A stretch of 64,000 bases of DNA from Heterohyrax brucei (lineage: Eukaryota > Chordata > Mammalia > Hyracoidea > Procaviidae): NCBI GenBank assembly GCA_028571685.1, contig CM053140.1, forward strand, positions 28,129,501 to 28,193,500, written 5' to 3'. Of this stretch, positions 35,716 to 47,330 are shown one piece after another (the first letter of the stretch is position 1; each line of letters begins with the position of its first letter). Made by a program: the position numbers and the translations under genes. The notes beneath the pieces were generated by a model, which worked only from the letters and a program-made list of their open reading frames with translations, was not told where the DNA came from and made no database searches.

Positions 35716-35990
35716 TTGGGGGCAGTGGTGGAGTTCTCGCCTGGGCCACGGGGGGACCTGGGTTCCATTTCCAGCCCATGTCCCTTGTGGGCCATCACCA
35801 GGCATCTGTCAGTGGAGGCTTGTGTTACTAGGATGCTGAACAGGTTCCAGTGGATCTTCCAGACTCACATGGACTAGGAGCACAGGCCTGCTGAATCTGC
35901 AGCTATTAGAAAGTGTTGCCGCTGCTGCTGCACTGTGAATGGAAGAAAATGTTTCAGAGTGGTAAGGATGGAAGCAAGGAGACCAGGCCG
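35716..35990 (+). repeat. tRNA-Gly-headed afrotherian SINE
   Basis: The head gtggtggagttctcgcctgg matches the tRNA-Gly A-box region, and gggttccatttccagccc is a degenerate B box. The body runs into gcatctgtcagtggaggc and gatgctgaacaggttcc. The tail is lost or changed. Confidence 0.7.
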
Positions 35991-35994
35991 GGTA

Positions 35995-36949
35995 TGTCAT
36001 GGATTGTATTGTGCCCTCCCCACAATATGTCTACTAACCACAACTTATGGTCTGAAGGCCTGTTGGTTCCCCTGGGGGCATGGCTCCTAGACCAATGATG
36101 CCCCTGATCATAAATCATTACTGAGGTCAACACTTCGGACAGGGATGGATTGGACTTGGGGACACAGAGTGACCATATCATGTGTGCACTTTATGGTTCT
36201 ACGCATCTATAGGATGTCATCCTACTGGCCTCTTACTAGAGGGGAGCAGAGAGTGTGGAGAGGAGGGGACAGGAAATTATTAAGAGGATATGACATGCAT
36301 AGAACAGAAAGGAAGTGTGTGCTGTCACCAGGCAAGGAGAGCAGAAAGAGCTTCAGATAGGTGGGCATGCAAATTTAAACTGGATTACACACTTTCACTC
36401 AGTCACAAAATAAAATAAAATAAAATAAAAATGTCTACTAATTTGGCTGGACCATGATTCTCTTGTGTGACTGCCTTCCATGTTGTGATTTTCCTATGCT
36501 ATAAGTCCTCATCTCTGCCTGTGGCCAATAGACTAGATTATATTAAAGAAGGTTAGGGTGGGACTGTAACATCCTTCCTAAGGTTACCTCCCTGATCCAG
36601 TGTGAAAGGAGTTTCCCTGGAGCATGGCTTGTACCACCTTTCGACCTTTTATCCTACAAGAGATTAAAAAAAAAAAAAAAGGGACTTGGGGAAACACATG
36701 CCATCAAGAAAGCAGCACCCAACAGAGTGTCCTTCAGACCTGTGCTCTGATGTTTACAGAGCACAGACAGACCAAGGCAACACAAAGAGTGTCCTTCAGG
36801 GCCAACAGAGAGGCAGAGGCCACCCCTCCTGGAGCTGGCACCCTGCATTTGGACTTTCAGCTTACTGGACTGTGTAGGAATAAACCTTTCTTTATTAAAG
36901 CCATCTGCCTGTGGTATTTCTGTTACAGCAGTACTAGACGACTAAGGTA
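35995..36949 (+). mobile_element. MLT1-type solo LTR with nested retroposon
   Basis: It starts TGTCATGGATTGTATTGT and ends gacgactaaggta. Flanks gggta and gggtc. A retroposon (36038-36430) interrupts its 5' part and an A15 run sits at about 36665. Confidence 0.87.
36038..36430 (+). mobile_element. Retroposed L1-3'UTR-like repeat
   Basis: It ends in an (AAAAT)n tail (36408-36430) and is bounded by an exact 11-bp duplication atgtctactaa (36027-36037, 36431-36441). The body (ggatggattggacttgggg, ggttctacgcatctatagg) recurs at 41920-42190. Confidence 0.88.
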
Positions 36950-37139
36950 GGGTCTGTGGTAGGGTGGGGGTCCCGTGGGATATGTGGCCCAGGAGCACGC
37001 AGACAGTTTAAATGTGCGATCCCAGGGGATTCTGTCCTCATGTCCTTCACCATTCCTGAGCACCTACTCTGTGCCAGGCAAATCAGACACCCTCCTGTCT
37101 GGAAAAATGCCTTTAATAACATAATTGCTGGGTGCTCTG

Positions 37140-37380
37140 GCTGTGGGGGCATTGATGAGTCAGTGGTAGAACCCTTGCCTCTCAGGCATGAGACCTGGGT
37201 GATTTCCAGCCATTGTGCCTTACGTGCAGCCAACACCAGTCTATCAGTGGAGGCTTGCATGTTGCTAGGATGCTGGACAGATTTCAGCAGAGCTTCTAGA
37301 CTAAGACTGACCAGGAAGAAAGTCTTGGTGATCTACTTCTGAAAAATCAGCCAATAAAAACCCTATCAATAATTTTAAAA
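37140..37380 (+). repeat. tRNA-Gly-headed afrotherian SINE
   Basis: The head gatgagtcagtggtagaacc and a B-box-like acctgggtgatttccagcc are followed by the body ctatcagtggaggcttgc, gcttctagactaagactgac and aaaccctat. The last third with the RTE-like tail is missing. Confidence 0.75.
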
Positions 37381-37484
37381 ATTATTAGAAAAAAAAGAAA
37401 ACCCCACAGATCATAACAGCCCAATTCCCAGCTGATCACAGAGACAGCACAAGGCTGAGTGGCATGTGTCCCCGTGTGTGTAGG

Positions 37485-37700
37485 GTTCCCTACAACAACA
37501 ACGGTAGTTCTGTGTTTAACCTTCTGAGAACTTGCCTGACTTCTCCACTGTGGCCACCGCATTTTACATTCCCACCAACAGCACACAAGGACCCCACTTC
37601 TCTCCATCCTCGCCAACACTTGCTGTTTCCTGTGTTTGGATTACGGCCATCCTGGTGGGCTCGAGGTGGCCAGTTTTCCGTTGGATCCAGGGCACGTTCA
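37485..37700 (+). mobile_element. L1 3'-region fragment, second part
   Basis: It continues the L1 from 35715 (tgtttaaccttctgag, tttacattcccaccaacag, acggccatcctggtggg). Confidence 0.75.
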
Positions 37701-38710
37701 CCTTCTAGCATACGACAGCGGGAAGTTAACTCTGGTGAGTTTCGCTCCTTCTTGTTGAGAGAACGTCAGTTACACACAGCCATGTGGCCATCTGCGAGTT
37801 GGGGGCAGGGACATCCAATTTATGGTAGAGAAAGAGCCCACTGCAAGGTGTTAATTTAGTCCCCCCCTGCACACACACAATCCTTCTAAGGGAGACACAG
37901 TGAAATTCCATCTGAAATAAGCCCTGCCTACAGTCTAGGACAGCAGGGTGCCAGGGTGCCACCCTCCTTGCAGATGCCCTCCTGGGCCTCAATAGCAGCC
38001 CTGTGAGAAGCGAGACTTTGAGGTGGGGGTCCCCTAACCCTCCTTCCAAGATACTCCAGTGCATTCCCAAAAAAGCAACTTGTAGGGACACGGAATTGCA
38101 GTGGCTGCTAGTGGTCCTCCAATCCAGACCTGCCCTGACCCATTCTCTCCTTCAAAGAGGCCGTTCAGAGTGAGGAGGGATGGATTTCAAACACACACGC
38201 ACAGACACACGTGTTTTCTTTCCTCACCAGCACCCTCCGGGTGTGACCACATGTCTGTATTTGACAATGGGCTCCTTTGAAGCGAGAATAGGGGCTGCTG
38301 AAGGAGACCCACAAGCACCCACTGTTCCTGGGGTGATGGGATCCCTGAAGGGGCCTCTGGGTCCACTGTGGCTGGCCACATCTCAGCAAAGCATGGGTAC
38401 AAAGGACATGTCTGTGGCAGCCAACCAAGGAGCTCCAAAGGCACCCGTGCTGAGCTGAAAGGAGCTACCACAGCCCATCAGAAGCCTTCGCCCAGTGCCC
38501 TGGAATGTCCCTGCAGTGGCCAAGGCCTCTGCTTACCCTGGAGGGACCTCTCTTGGTATGAGGGGAAAATTTCTTTTTTCTGGCCTTGAAGAGGCTGACA
38601 GGGGACAGAGGAGGGGCCGGATATAAGAAGTGTAGATGCCTCGGTGAGACAGGGCTGGGATTAGAGTCCTGACCTCTGGACCTGTGAATGTGACCTCGCT
38701 GGGAAATTTC
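37701..38710. other. Unique intergenic DNA
   Basis: No gene or repeat recognised apart from a short ACAC-rich stretch near 38190. Open frames of up to about 120 codons on both strands are unsupported. Confidence 0.5.
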
Positions 38711-38714
38711 TAGT

Positions 38715-38790
38715 TGATGTCAACTTTATTCCAACTCATGGCGACCCCGTGTGTGTCAGAGGAGGACTGTGCTCCATTAGGTTTTCTGTC
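38715..38790 (-). repeat. AfroSINE tail fragment
   Basis: The segments ttattccaactcatggcg and accccgtgtgtgtcag are the tail half only. Confidence 0.65.
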
Positions 38791-39215
38791 TTAACTGCAA
38801 AAAAACAAAAGGAACAAAACATCCACCATCTCAACAACCTACTTGTACGATTTAATGATCTGGATTACACTCCATAAGTCATGAAACAATTCTTGGTGTC
38901 CTTTTTCCAAATCATCCCACTCTATTAACATAAATTCACTGCCCTCTAAAGCAAAAACTCCCCTTATCCCCTTCCCTCCACCTCTGGTAATCACCAGTAA
39001 TCTCTGGTTTCTAAATACTTGCTTCTTTCATATAAGTGGGATCATACAGTATTCATCCTTTTGCCACTAAACTATCTCATGCAGCATAAAGTTTTAAGGT
39101 TTCCTCCATGTGGTGGCGCACATTCAGACGTCATTTCTCTTTATTGGCTGAGCAGTATTCCCTTAGACAGTGTTCTCCTATTTGTAAAGTCTACACTATC
39201 CAATCTTTTCAGAAT
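38791..39215 (+). mobile_element. L1 3'-region fragment
   Basis: The segments ccacctctggtaatcaccag, cttgcttctttcatataag and ttattggctgagcagtattc follow L1 order, in diverged form. Confidence 0.65.
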
Positions 39216-39227
39216 TGGATAGCCACG

Positions 39228-39690
39228 TCCTTCTTCCTAGTCTTAGCCGAGAGGATCAGCTGAAACCTGTCCATCGTGGGTATTTAAAATGCCCATGGCA
39301 TGGCTTCCAGCATCACAGCAACAGGCAAGCCATAACTGTACCACAAACAGACAAGGATTTCATTGTACTTGGATCCACAATCAAGGCCCATGGAAGCAGC
39401 AGTCAAGAAATCCAGTAATGCATTTCACTGGACAAATCTGCTCCAAAAGATCTCTTTAAAGTGTTAGAAAGAAAAGATGTCACTTTGAGGATGAAGGTGC
39501 CCCTGACTCAAGCCACTAATACATTCAATCACCTCATATGCATGTGAAAGTTGGATGACGGATAAGTAAGACTGAAGACGAATTGATTCATTTGAATTAT
39601 GGTGTTGGTGAAGAATATTGAATGTACCATGGATTGCCAGGAAAACTAACAAACCTGTCTTGGAGGAAGTGCAGCCAGAATGTTCCTTAG
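39228..39690 (+). mobile_element. RTE-type LINE fragment with SINE piece
   Basis: 39228-39340 is a minus-strand SINE body (cttcttcctagtcttagcc). 39345-39690 is RTE on the plus strand (acttggatccacaatcaagg, then aattatggtgttggtgaag), breaking off before the tail. Confidence 0.75.
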
Positions 39691-40799
39691 ACTCACACAT
39701 GGTGTGGCAACGGCGTGGTAGCACGATGGCATGGTGGAGGCACTGGACTTTCTGGGGTAAATTTCACAAGGCGAGAGGAGATTAACTACCAGTATCAACA
39801 GCTCAGGTCTGATTCCTCTGAGGCAGAGGTCAGACACGCCTCTTCTCCCCAACCTTTTACCAATTCTGATACCAACCATCCCTCCCATGGTACTCTTTCC
39901 TTTTCTCTGCATCCCAGAATTCATTGCCAAGGCCACGTAGAACTTACAGACAACAGTCACAATTATGGAGTTTATTAAAGAAGTAACAGGCCACGATTCA
40001 GGCTCCAGAATGACTCCGGATACAGTTCTTCGGTCAGGACAGCTTCTGGGCTGTGCCCACAGATAGGCCTTTTCCTGGCCCTCAGGCCTCTTGGGCCTGG
40101 CTTCTGTCCTGCTAAGACAAGTGTTACATAGCTCTTTAACTTCATCAATAAGTGCCCAGAGGCAGGTGCCTATCTACGGAAAACAACACCTAAAGCAATT
40201 AGTGTTGAATTGCTGAATGATCTCTCACAGCTGGCAATGGTAAAGGTGAAGGCCAATAGAAACCACAGCAGCTCAGCAGGGGTGCCTGTCGTGTCCAGGA
40301 ACTCCACCTGCATGCCCCTCCCGCCAGAGGGGCCTCTGCCTAGGGGCACCTCACTCCACTGGGAAGCTTGCCTGAAGGTGCTGTTCTCCTGCTCTGTGGT
40401 TTGGCAAGCCTAGTCCCATCCATAAGCACCCAGAGGCACCCCACTCTGCCAGTAAGCCTCCTGCCCAAAGGTTCTCAGCAGAGACAGATTACCTAACAAG
40501 CAACAATCTGATTTACTAACCTGTAGTGCACAGCTGCACTTGTTTTCACCCACATGAAATTGTGAGCTAAAGACTAGTAAGTGAACCTAATTAAGCCTGT
40601 GCCTATCTTGCTTATTGTTTCATCTGCCTTGGTGCTGAGCTCTCTTGGGGTTTGGCACACGCACTATAACCGCCTTGCTCTGTGGGCCAAGAAGCCCACT
40701 TTGCTGTCTCATGCCAGCCTCTTGGTTCTGCTGCTGCCGTTTGTCTGCTGTCACTTCTTGAGTCTTGCACTGTCTCAGCCTTATAGGTCTGTCTGTCTC
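39691..40799. other. Unclassified intergenic DNA
   Basis: Possibly an unrecognised LTR or other element: a ttattaaagaagtaac stretch near 39970 resembles a reversed polyadenylation region. No gene supported. Confidence 0.35.
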
Positions 40800-41504
40800 C
40801 CAGTTCTTCCTAGTCTGTCTTAGTGTGGAAACTCTAGTTGATCACCATGGGTGACCCTGCTGGTATTTGAAATCCTGGTGGCATAAACTCTCAGCATCAC
40901 AACAACCTGTAAGCTACCAGGATGACAAACTGACAGAAGGGTGGTACACAGCAGGGTGATGAACGCAAGAATGAAAAAGGAAACTCTTTTCTGGCTGCAA
41001 TAGATAGAACAGCTGGAAAAGGAGGCGCTGTTGTGGGGTTGGAGGATTTTGGCTCCACATGGGAACCAGGAACCTTGTGAGCCGACTGCAGTATTCAGGC
41101 AACCCCAAGGTCTGGAGATCTGGAGATAGAAAACCAAAAAGGAAAAACACACTCAGCATTTCTCAAGTTAAAAGAGCTGAAGAAAAAAAAATTCAAGCTT
41201 CAAGCTGCAAGAAATTCAAGGATTCTACAGGGAAAATATTAAAACAACACAGGAAGCATCCAAAAAAGATAGGAGGAATACAGAGTTGTCACTGTATCTA
41301 AAACAAACAAACAAACACTGGTCAACATTCTACCATTTCAGAAGGTAGCACACAATCCCACCCAAAAAAACTCACTGCACTTCAGCATAACTTGAGTACT
41401 CCTTCCAACTTAACCCAATATTGCAAGGATAGAGTAGCTGGGGCAGGGGGCAGGGGACCATGCTCTTAGGTGAAGTAGAGGCCAATTGGCACAACTAGCG
41501 TTTT
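40800..41504. repeat. Afrotherian SINE/RTE-derived mosaic
   Basis: The segment gttcttcctagtctgtctta (reverse of the tRNA-Gly SINE body) and the following catgggtgaccctgctgg block recur at 16165-16300 and 39228-39340. The rest is A-rich and unclassified. Confidence 0.5.
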
Positions 41505-42200
41505 GCTAAGAGGGCTCTCTGCACCCCACATTGGTGAGTGGCGTCTGGGGTCTTAAAAGCTGCCAAGCTGCCATCCGAGGACACAGCAAATGGTCCCAAC
41601 TCAGCAGGAACGGATGCTCACCGAGGACCAAAATGACATGCGGTAAAGACAACCTAGAAGACAGAGAGACCCACAAGAGTGGGTGCCTACATCAACTTGG
41701 GACCGGCAGAACTGGATGGTGCCCAGCCACCACCAGTGATAGCCATGATGGAGCTCACAGAGAGGAGTCTCACTGGCAACACAAGAATAAAAAGGGGTGC
41801 ATCCTGAGATCTCCACTAAAAGACCTCAATTGACGGTCCAGTGGTTTCGGGGTTCCTCTGAGAGTATGGCCCCCGGCCCTGATGCTGCCCTTACCCATAA
41901 ATTATAACAAAGGTCCACTCTTTGGACAGGAATGGATTGGACTTGGCAATGCAGAGTGACCATACATTGGTTGCACTTTATGGTTCTATACATCTATAGG
42001 ATATCATCCTGCTGACCTCTGGCTGGAGGAAGGAGAGTGGGTGGAGAGGAGGGGAAAGGAGGCTGTTGGGAGGATGAGACATGTATGGAGCAGAGAAGAA
42101 TAGTGTGCTGTCACCAGACAGGGAGAGCAGTGGAAGCTGCATATAGCTGGGCTTGTAAATTTATTCGGGAATGTACATTTTCACTCAGTCATGTTAAATA
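41505..42200 (+). mobile_element. Afrotherian dispersed repeat, probably L1 3' UTR
   Basis: It shares ggcgtctggggtcttaaaag and ggatggtgcccagccacc with 7955-8150, and its last 280 bases with 36115-36400. It ends at an A-rich tail (about 42197). Confidence 0.65.
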
Positions 42201-42204
42201 GAAA

Positions 42205-42620
42205 AAAAGAAAAAACCCACTGCCATTCAGTTGATTCTGACCCATAGAGACGCTATAGGACAGAGTAGAAATGCCTCATATGTTCAGGAGCCAATAAACC
42301 ACAAAGACCCAAATCCACTGCCACTGAGTCGACTCTGACTTTGAATGATGCTATACCCAGTGCTGTCAAGTTGATTCCAACTCATAGTGACCCTACAGGT
42401 CAGAGTAGAACTGCCCCACAGAGTTTCCAAGGAGTGCCTGGTGGATGTGAACTGCAGACCTTTTGGTTAGCAGACATAGCACTTAATCACTACACCACCA
42501 GGGTTTCTATAGGACAGAGGAAAATCGCTCCACAGAGTTTCCAAGGAGCACCTGGCAGACTTGAACGTGTTTTAGCCAGCAGATATAGTACTTAAGCACT
42601 ATGCAACCAGGGTTTCCCAG
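42205..42620 (-). repeat. Cluster of three AfroSINEs
   Basis: Three minus-strand copies follow head to tail: a tail fragment (42208-42290), a nearly complete copy (about 42350-42510) with further tail sequence before it, and a head fragment (42511-42620). Confidence 0.8.
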
Positions 42621-43485
42621 GAACTGATGGTACTGAAAAAAGAAGTCCAAGCTTTGTTGAAGGCATTGGTGAAAAACAAGGCTTTAGGAACTGACAGAAT
42701 ATCAACTGAGATGTTTCAACAAACAGATATAGTGCTGGCAGTGCTCACTCATCTATGTCAAGAAATTTAGAAGATGGGGACCTGGCCAACCAGCTAGGAG
42801 AGATTCACAGTTATGCTGGTTTCCAAGAAAGGTAATTCAACAGAGTGCGGAAATTATTGAATAATAATATCATTAATATCACATGCCAGTAAAATTTTGC
42901 TTAAGATCATGCAAAATCAGCTGCAGCAGTATGTTGACAAACAACTGTCAGAAATGCAAGCCAGATTTAGAATAGGATACAGAATGAGGGCTATTACTGC
43001 TGATGTTGGGCAATCCTGACTAAAAGCAGAGAATACTGGAAAAATGTTCACCTGTGTTTCATTGACTGTGCAAAGACATTTAACTGTGTGGATCATAACA
43101 AACTATGGATGACACTGCAAAAAGTGGGAATTCTAAAACACTCAGTTGTGCACCTGGGAACCCGTACATAGATCAAAAGGGAGTCATTTAAACAGAATGT
43201 TTCTCAGAAAGAAAGATGGTGAGACTATGCTTCACATTCTTTTGGACATGTTATCAGGAGGGCTCAGTCCCTGGAGAAGGAGACTGTGCTTGTTAAAGCA
43301 GAGCATCAGAGAAAAAGAGGAAAACCTTCAATGAGATGGACTGACACAGTAGCTGCAACAATGAGCTCAAGTGTGACAATGATTGTGGGTATGGCACAGG
43401 ACCAGGGAGTGCTTAGTTCTTCTGTACTTACGGTCACTGAGTTGGAACTGACTCAATGGCCCATAACAACAACACGGTCTGGGGG
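42600..43485 (+). mobile_element. RTE-type LINE, reverse transcriptase to tail
   Basis: The most 5'-extended RTE copy here. Its start covers the fingers/palm region (Lys-Asn-Lys-Ala-Leu-Gly-Thr-Asp), then palm (Cys-Ala-Lys-Thr-Phe, Val-Asp-His-Asn-Lys). A deletion at about 43199 joins it to the C-terminal part, and the tail is gagttggaactgactcaatg with (aac)n. Confidence 0.85.
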
Positions 43486-43516
43486 CCAAAAGGGAAGTGG
43501 GATGTTCCAAAATCAC

Positions 43517-44086
43517 TGTCATGGATTGAATTGTGTCCCCCTCAAAAAATGTGCACAGCAATTTAGCTGGGCCGTAATTCCCAGTGTTCTGTGATTGCCC
43601 TCCATTTTCTGATTTTCTGATGCTGTAAATCCTAATCTCTGCCTAAGATTAATAGAGTGGATTATGCTAGAGAGGATTAGGGTGGGACTGTAACACCCTT
43701 CCTGAGGTCACCTCTCAGCTCTACTCATAAAGGGTGTTTCCCTGGAGTGTGGCTCCCACCACTTTTTATTCTTTCATCCTACAAGAGATAAAAGGAAAGG
43801 GAAGCAAGCAGAGAGTTGGGGACCTTCTACCATCATGAAAGCAGCACTGGGAGCAAAGCATGTCCTTCAGAACTGAGGTTCCTGTGCCAAGATGCTCCCT
43901 GACTAAAGACTGATGTAACACAAAGGTTTTCCTCCAGAGCTGACAGAAGAAAAGCCTTCCCCTGGAGTGGACATCTTGAATTCAGACTCGTAGCCTACTG
44001 AACCGTGTAAGAATAAACTTTTCTTTTTTAATAAAACCATCCATTCGCGGCATTTCTGTTTACAGTAGTACTAGATGACTGAGACA
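43517..44086 (+). mobile_element. MaLR/MLT1-type solo LTR, complete, exact target duplication
   Basis: 570 bp from TGTCATGGATTGAATTGTGT to GATGACTGAGACA, flanked by exact atcac on both sides (43512-43516, 44087-44091). It is the best-preserved copy in the window and a good reference for the others. Confidence 0.95.
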
Positions 44087-44445
44087 ATCACCTTACAAGT
44101 GAGGAAGCTGAGGGTCCCTGCCTGGACCTGACGTAGACCTTAAAAGCTCTGAATCCTTTTACTGAGCACCTACCTGTGTGGGCATTATTCTCCATGTGGG
44201 TAAGACCATTCTGAATAAGGCCAACCCCTGTCCTCATGGTAGGGTGAGTGAAGAGAGAGTATATAGCTCAGCTAATTGTCACCATCATTCTAATGGTCAT
44301 TATGTCCCTTTCATGGCCAAGGAAACCCTAGGCTTAGAATAGTGAGGTCACTTTTAGCCACTGGTACAGCCAATGGGCAGCCAGGCCTAGATGGCACTTC
44401 AGACCAAGTGTTCCCAAGAGCTTTGCTATGCTCTGTCTCAGAATA
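44087..44445. other. Intergenic DNA
   Basis: A MIR-like trace may lie at 44300-44400. No gene. Confidence 0.45.
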
Positions 44446-44522
44446 ACAATTATAACACAACAAATAACAATAGTAGTAGTAACAGGAGAAATAATAATGC
44501 CAGCTGTAGTAGTAGCAGTTGT

Positions 44523-44832
44523 CAGAGAAGAATGCTGAATGTACTGCGGACCGCCAAAAGAACAACAGATCTGTTCTGGAAGAAGTACAACCCGAGCGCT
44601 CCTTGGAAGCAAAGATGGCGAGACTGTGTCTTACATACTTTGGACATGTTGTCATGATCAGTCCCCGGAGAAGGACAGCATGCTTGGCAGAGTGGAGGGT
44701 CAGCGAAAGAGAGGAAGACAAGATGGATTGTTACAATGGCTGCAACAATGTGCTTCAGCATAAAAACGACTGTGGATACGGCACAAAACCAGGCAGTGTT
44801 TCATTCTGTTGTACACAGGGTCGCTAAGAGGC
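44523..44832 (+). mobile_element. RTE-type LINE 3' end
   Basis: It begins at the Arg-Arg-Met-Leu-Asn-Val block and ends at tgttgtacacagggtcgct. Its 3' tail lacks the final SINE-like segment. Confidence 0.85.
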
Positions 44833-44985
44833 AGAAGCAACAATAGTAGTAGCAGTAATAGAGGAAATAAGCATCAGCCGCAACAGAAGTGGTAACAGCA
44901 TCCCAGGTGTCAGTAATAAGAGTAATCATGGTGTCAGGGGTGTCACCTGCAGCCACAAACATTATAGTACTGATAGCTGTACACG

Positions 44986-45148
44986 AATAAAAATCAAACC
45001 CACTCCTACTGAGTTGATTCTGATCACAGTGGCCCTATAGGTCAGGGTAGAACTGCCTCCTAGACTTTCCAAGGTGCACCTGATGGATTTGAACTGTTGA
45101 CCCCTGGTTAGCAGCTGTAGCACTTAACCAGTATGCCACCAGGGCTTC
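44986..45148 (-). repeat. AfroSINE
   Basis: Near full length: tail gagttgattctgatcacag, head end ttaaccagtatgccaccagg. Confidence 0.88.
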
Positions 45149-45254
45149 CAGTAGATGAATAATGAGTAATATTATTGAAGACAGCAGTGTCATCATAAAA
45201 AAACAATAGGGGTGATAATAATGTCAGTGCTAGCATAGTAGCAGCAGGAGTAAT

Positions 45255-45415
45255 AAACCAAAACCAAAACCACTGCCATAGAGTCAATTCTGACTCAGCA
45301 AACCTATAGGACAGAGTAGAACTGCGCCATAGAGCTTCCAAGGAACAGCTGGTGGATTCAAACTGCTGACCTTTTAGTTAGCAGCCACAGTACCTAACGA
45401 CTAGACAACTGGGGA
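45255..45415 (-). repeat. AfroSINE
   Basis: Near full length: tail gagtcaattctgactcagc, central gaactgcgccatagagcttc, damaged head. Confidence 0.88.
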
Positions 45416-45481
45416 GCAGTAATAGGAGTAATAATAGTGTCAGTGGCACTAGGTGTAGCTGCAAGCACCATAGTATTAGTT

Positions 45482-46487
45482 GTTGTTAGATGCCGTCAAG
45501 TCAGTTCCAACTCATAGCAACCCTATGCACAACAGAACGAAACACTGCCTGGTCTTGCGCAAGTCCACAGTTGTTTTTATGCTTAAGCCCATTGTTGCAG
45601 CCACTGTGTCGATCCATTTCGTCAAAGGTCTTCCCGTTTTTTGCTGACTCTCTACTCTACCAAGCATGATGTCTTTCTCCTGGGACTGATCCTTTTTGAC
45701 AACATGTCCAAAGTACGTAAGACACAGTCTTGCCATCTTTGCTTCCAAAGAACACTCAGGTTGTACTTCTTCTAGAACAGATCTGTCTGTTCTTTTGGCA
45801 GTCCATGGTACATTCAACATTCTTCTCCAACACCACAATTCAAAGGCATCAATTCTTCTTCGTCTTCTTTGTTCACTCTTTCACATACATATGATACAAC
45901 TGAGAATACAATGGCTTGGGTCAGTCTTCAAGGTGACATCTTTACTTTTCAGCACTTTAAAGAGATCCTTTGCAGCAGATTTTCCCAGTGCAATACATCT
46001 TTTGATTTCTTGACTGCTGCTTCCAAAGGGCATTGACTGTGGACCCAAGTAAAATGAAATCCTTGACAATCTCAGTCCTTTCTCCATTTATGATGATGTT
46101 GCTTACTGGTCCAGTTGTGAGGATTTTTGTTTTCTTGATGTTGAGGTGCAATCCATACTGAACGCTGTGATCTTTCATGTTCATCAGGAAGTGTTTCAGA
46201 TCTTCACTTTCTGCAAGCAAGGTTGTGTCATCTACGTAACACAGGTTGTTAACGAGTCTTCCTCCAGTCCTGATGCCTCATTCTTCTTTATATAATCCAG
46301 CTTCTCGGATATCTGCTCAGCATACAGACTGAAAAGATATGGTGAAAGGCCAGAACCCTGGTGCACACCTTTCCTGGCTTTAAACCATGCAGTGTCCCCT
46401 TGTTCTGTTCATTCAACTGTCTCCTGATCCATATATAGATTCCTTAGGAGCACAAGGAATTGTTCTGGAATTCCCATTTTATGCATT
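45482..46487 (-). mobile_element. RTE-type LINE, 3' 1 kb
   Basis: The best-preserved RTE in the window. Reverse-strand frames 46220-45957, 46087-45881 and 45838-45512 read consecutive reverse-transcriptase and C-terminal segments, with the tail ttccaactcatagcaaccc. It still carries several frameshifts. Confidence 0.9.
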
Positions 46488-46719
46488 GTCAGCCACAAAC
46501 AGTGTCAGTAGGAGCAATAAACACGGCAGCAATAGTAAGAGCAACAGTAGTGTCAAATAGTAGTAGTACTAACAACAGGAATCAAACAGTATCAGTGTTA
46601 GTAATGGCAGTAACAATAGTGTTGGGGGCCTCATTCACAGCAGCAAACATCATAGTAGTAGTGGCGGTAGAGATAGGAATAATGACAGTATCAGTAGTGG
46701 TGGTAGTAGTAAAAAATAT

Positions 46720-46872
46720 CAAGCTTGTTACCATCGAGTCAATTCTGACTCATAGCAATCCTACAGGGTAGCAGAGAAGTGTTCCGTAGGGTTTCCAGGG
46801 AGTGGTTGGTGGATTTAGAATGCTGAACTAAGGGGGTAGCAGCTGAGCTCTTAACCTCTGTGCCGCTAGGGT
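46720..46872 (-). repeat. AfroSINE
   Basis: The tail gagtcaattctgactcatag and head end cttaacctctgtgccgctag are both present. Confidence 0.85.
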
Positions 46873-47084
46873 CAGCAGCAGTAGTAACAATAATAGTGCT
46901 GGTAATAGGAGGAGGAGGGGGAGTAATAGCACTGTCAAGTAGCAGTAATAATAAGAGTAACAATGGCGTCTGTAATAGCAGTAATGGGGGTAACAACAGT
47001 GTCAGGGGGCTCACCTGCAGCAGCAAACAGCACAGCAGAAGTGACAGAAGCAGTTAACACAAGTAACAGCAATGCCAGTAGTAA

Positions 47085-47272
47085 AGTTGTTATTGAGTCG
47101 ATTCTGGCTCATCATGACCCCAAGTGTGCAGAATAGAACTGTGTTTCATGGGTTTGGGAAGTTGCTACCTTTCAGAAACAGATTACCAGGCACTTCTTCC
47201 GAGATGCTTATGAGTGGGTTCAGGCCATCAATCTTTTGGCACTTAACTCTTTAGGCCACCCTGGGATTCCTC
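47085..47272 (-). repeat. AfroSINE with expanded middle
   Basis: The tail gagtcgattctggctcatc and head end cacttaactctttaggccac flank a divergent centre. Confidence 0.8.
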
Positions 47273-47330
47273 AGTAGTAGCAGTAGTAACAGAAGTTAAG
47301 GACAGAGCACTAGCAGTAGTAGGAGCCTTA

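Noticed and set aside
46460-47026. Leucine- and valine-rich frames resembling membrane proteins
   Set aside because: They arise from AGT/AAC/GTA repeats of the decayed satellite-like tract and have no counterpart in known proteins.
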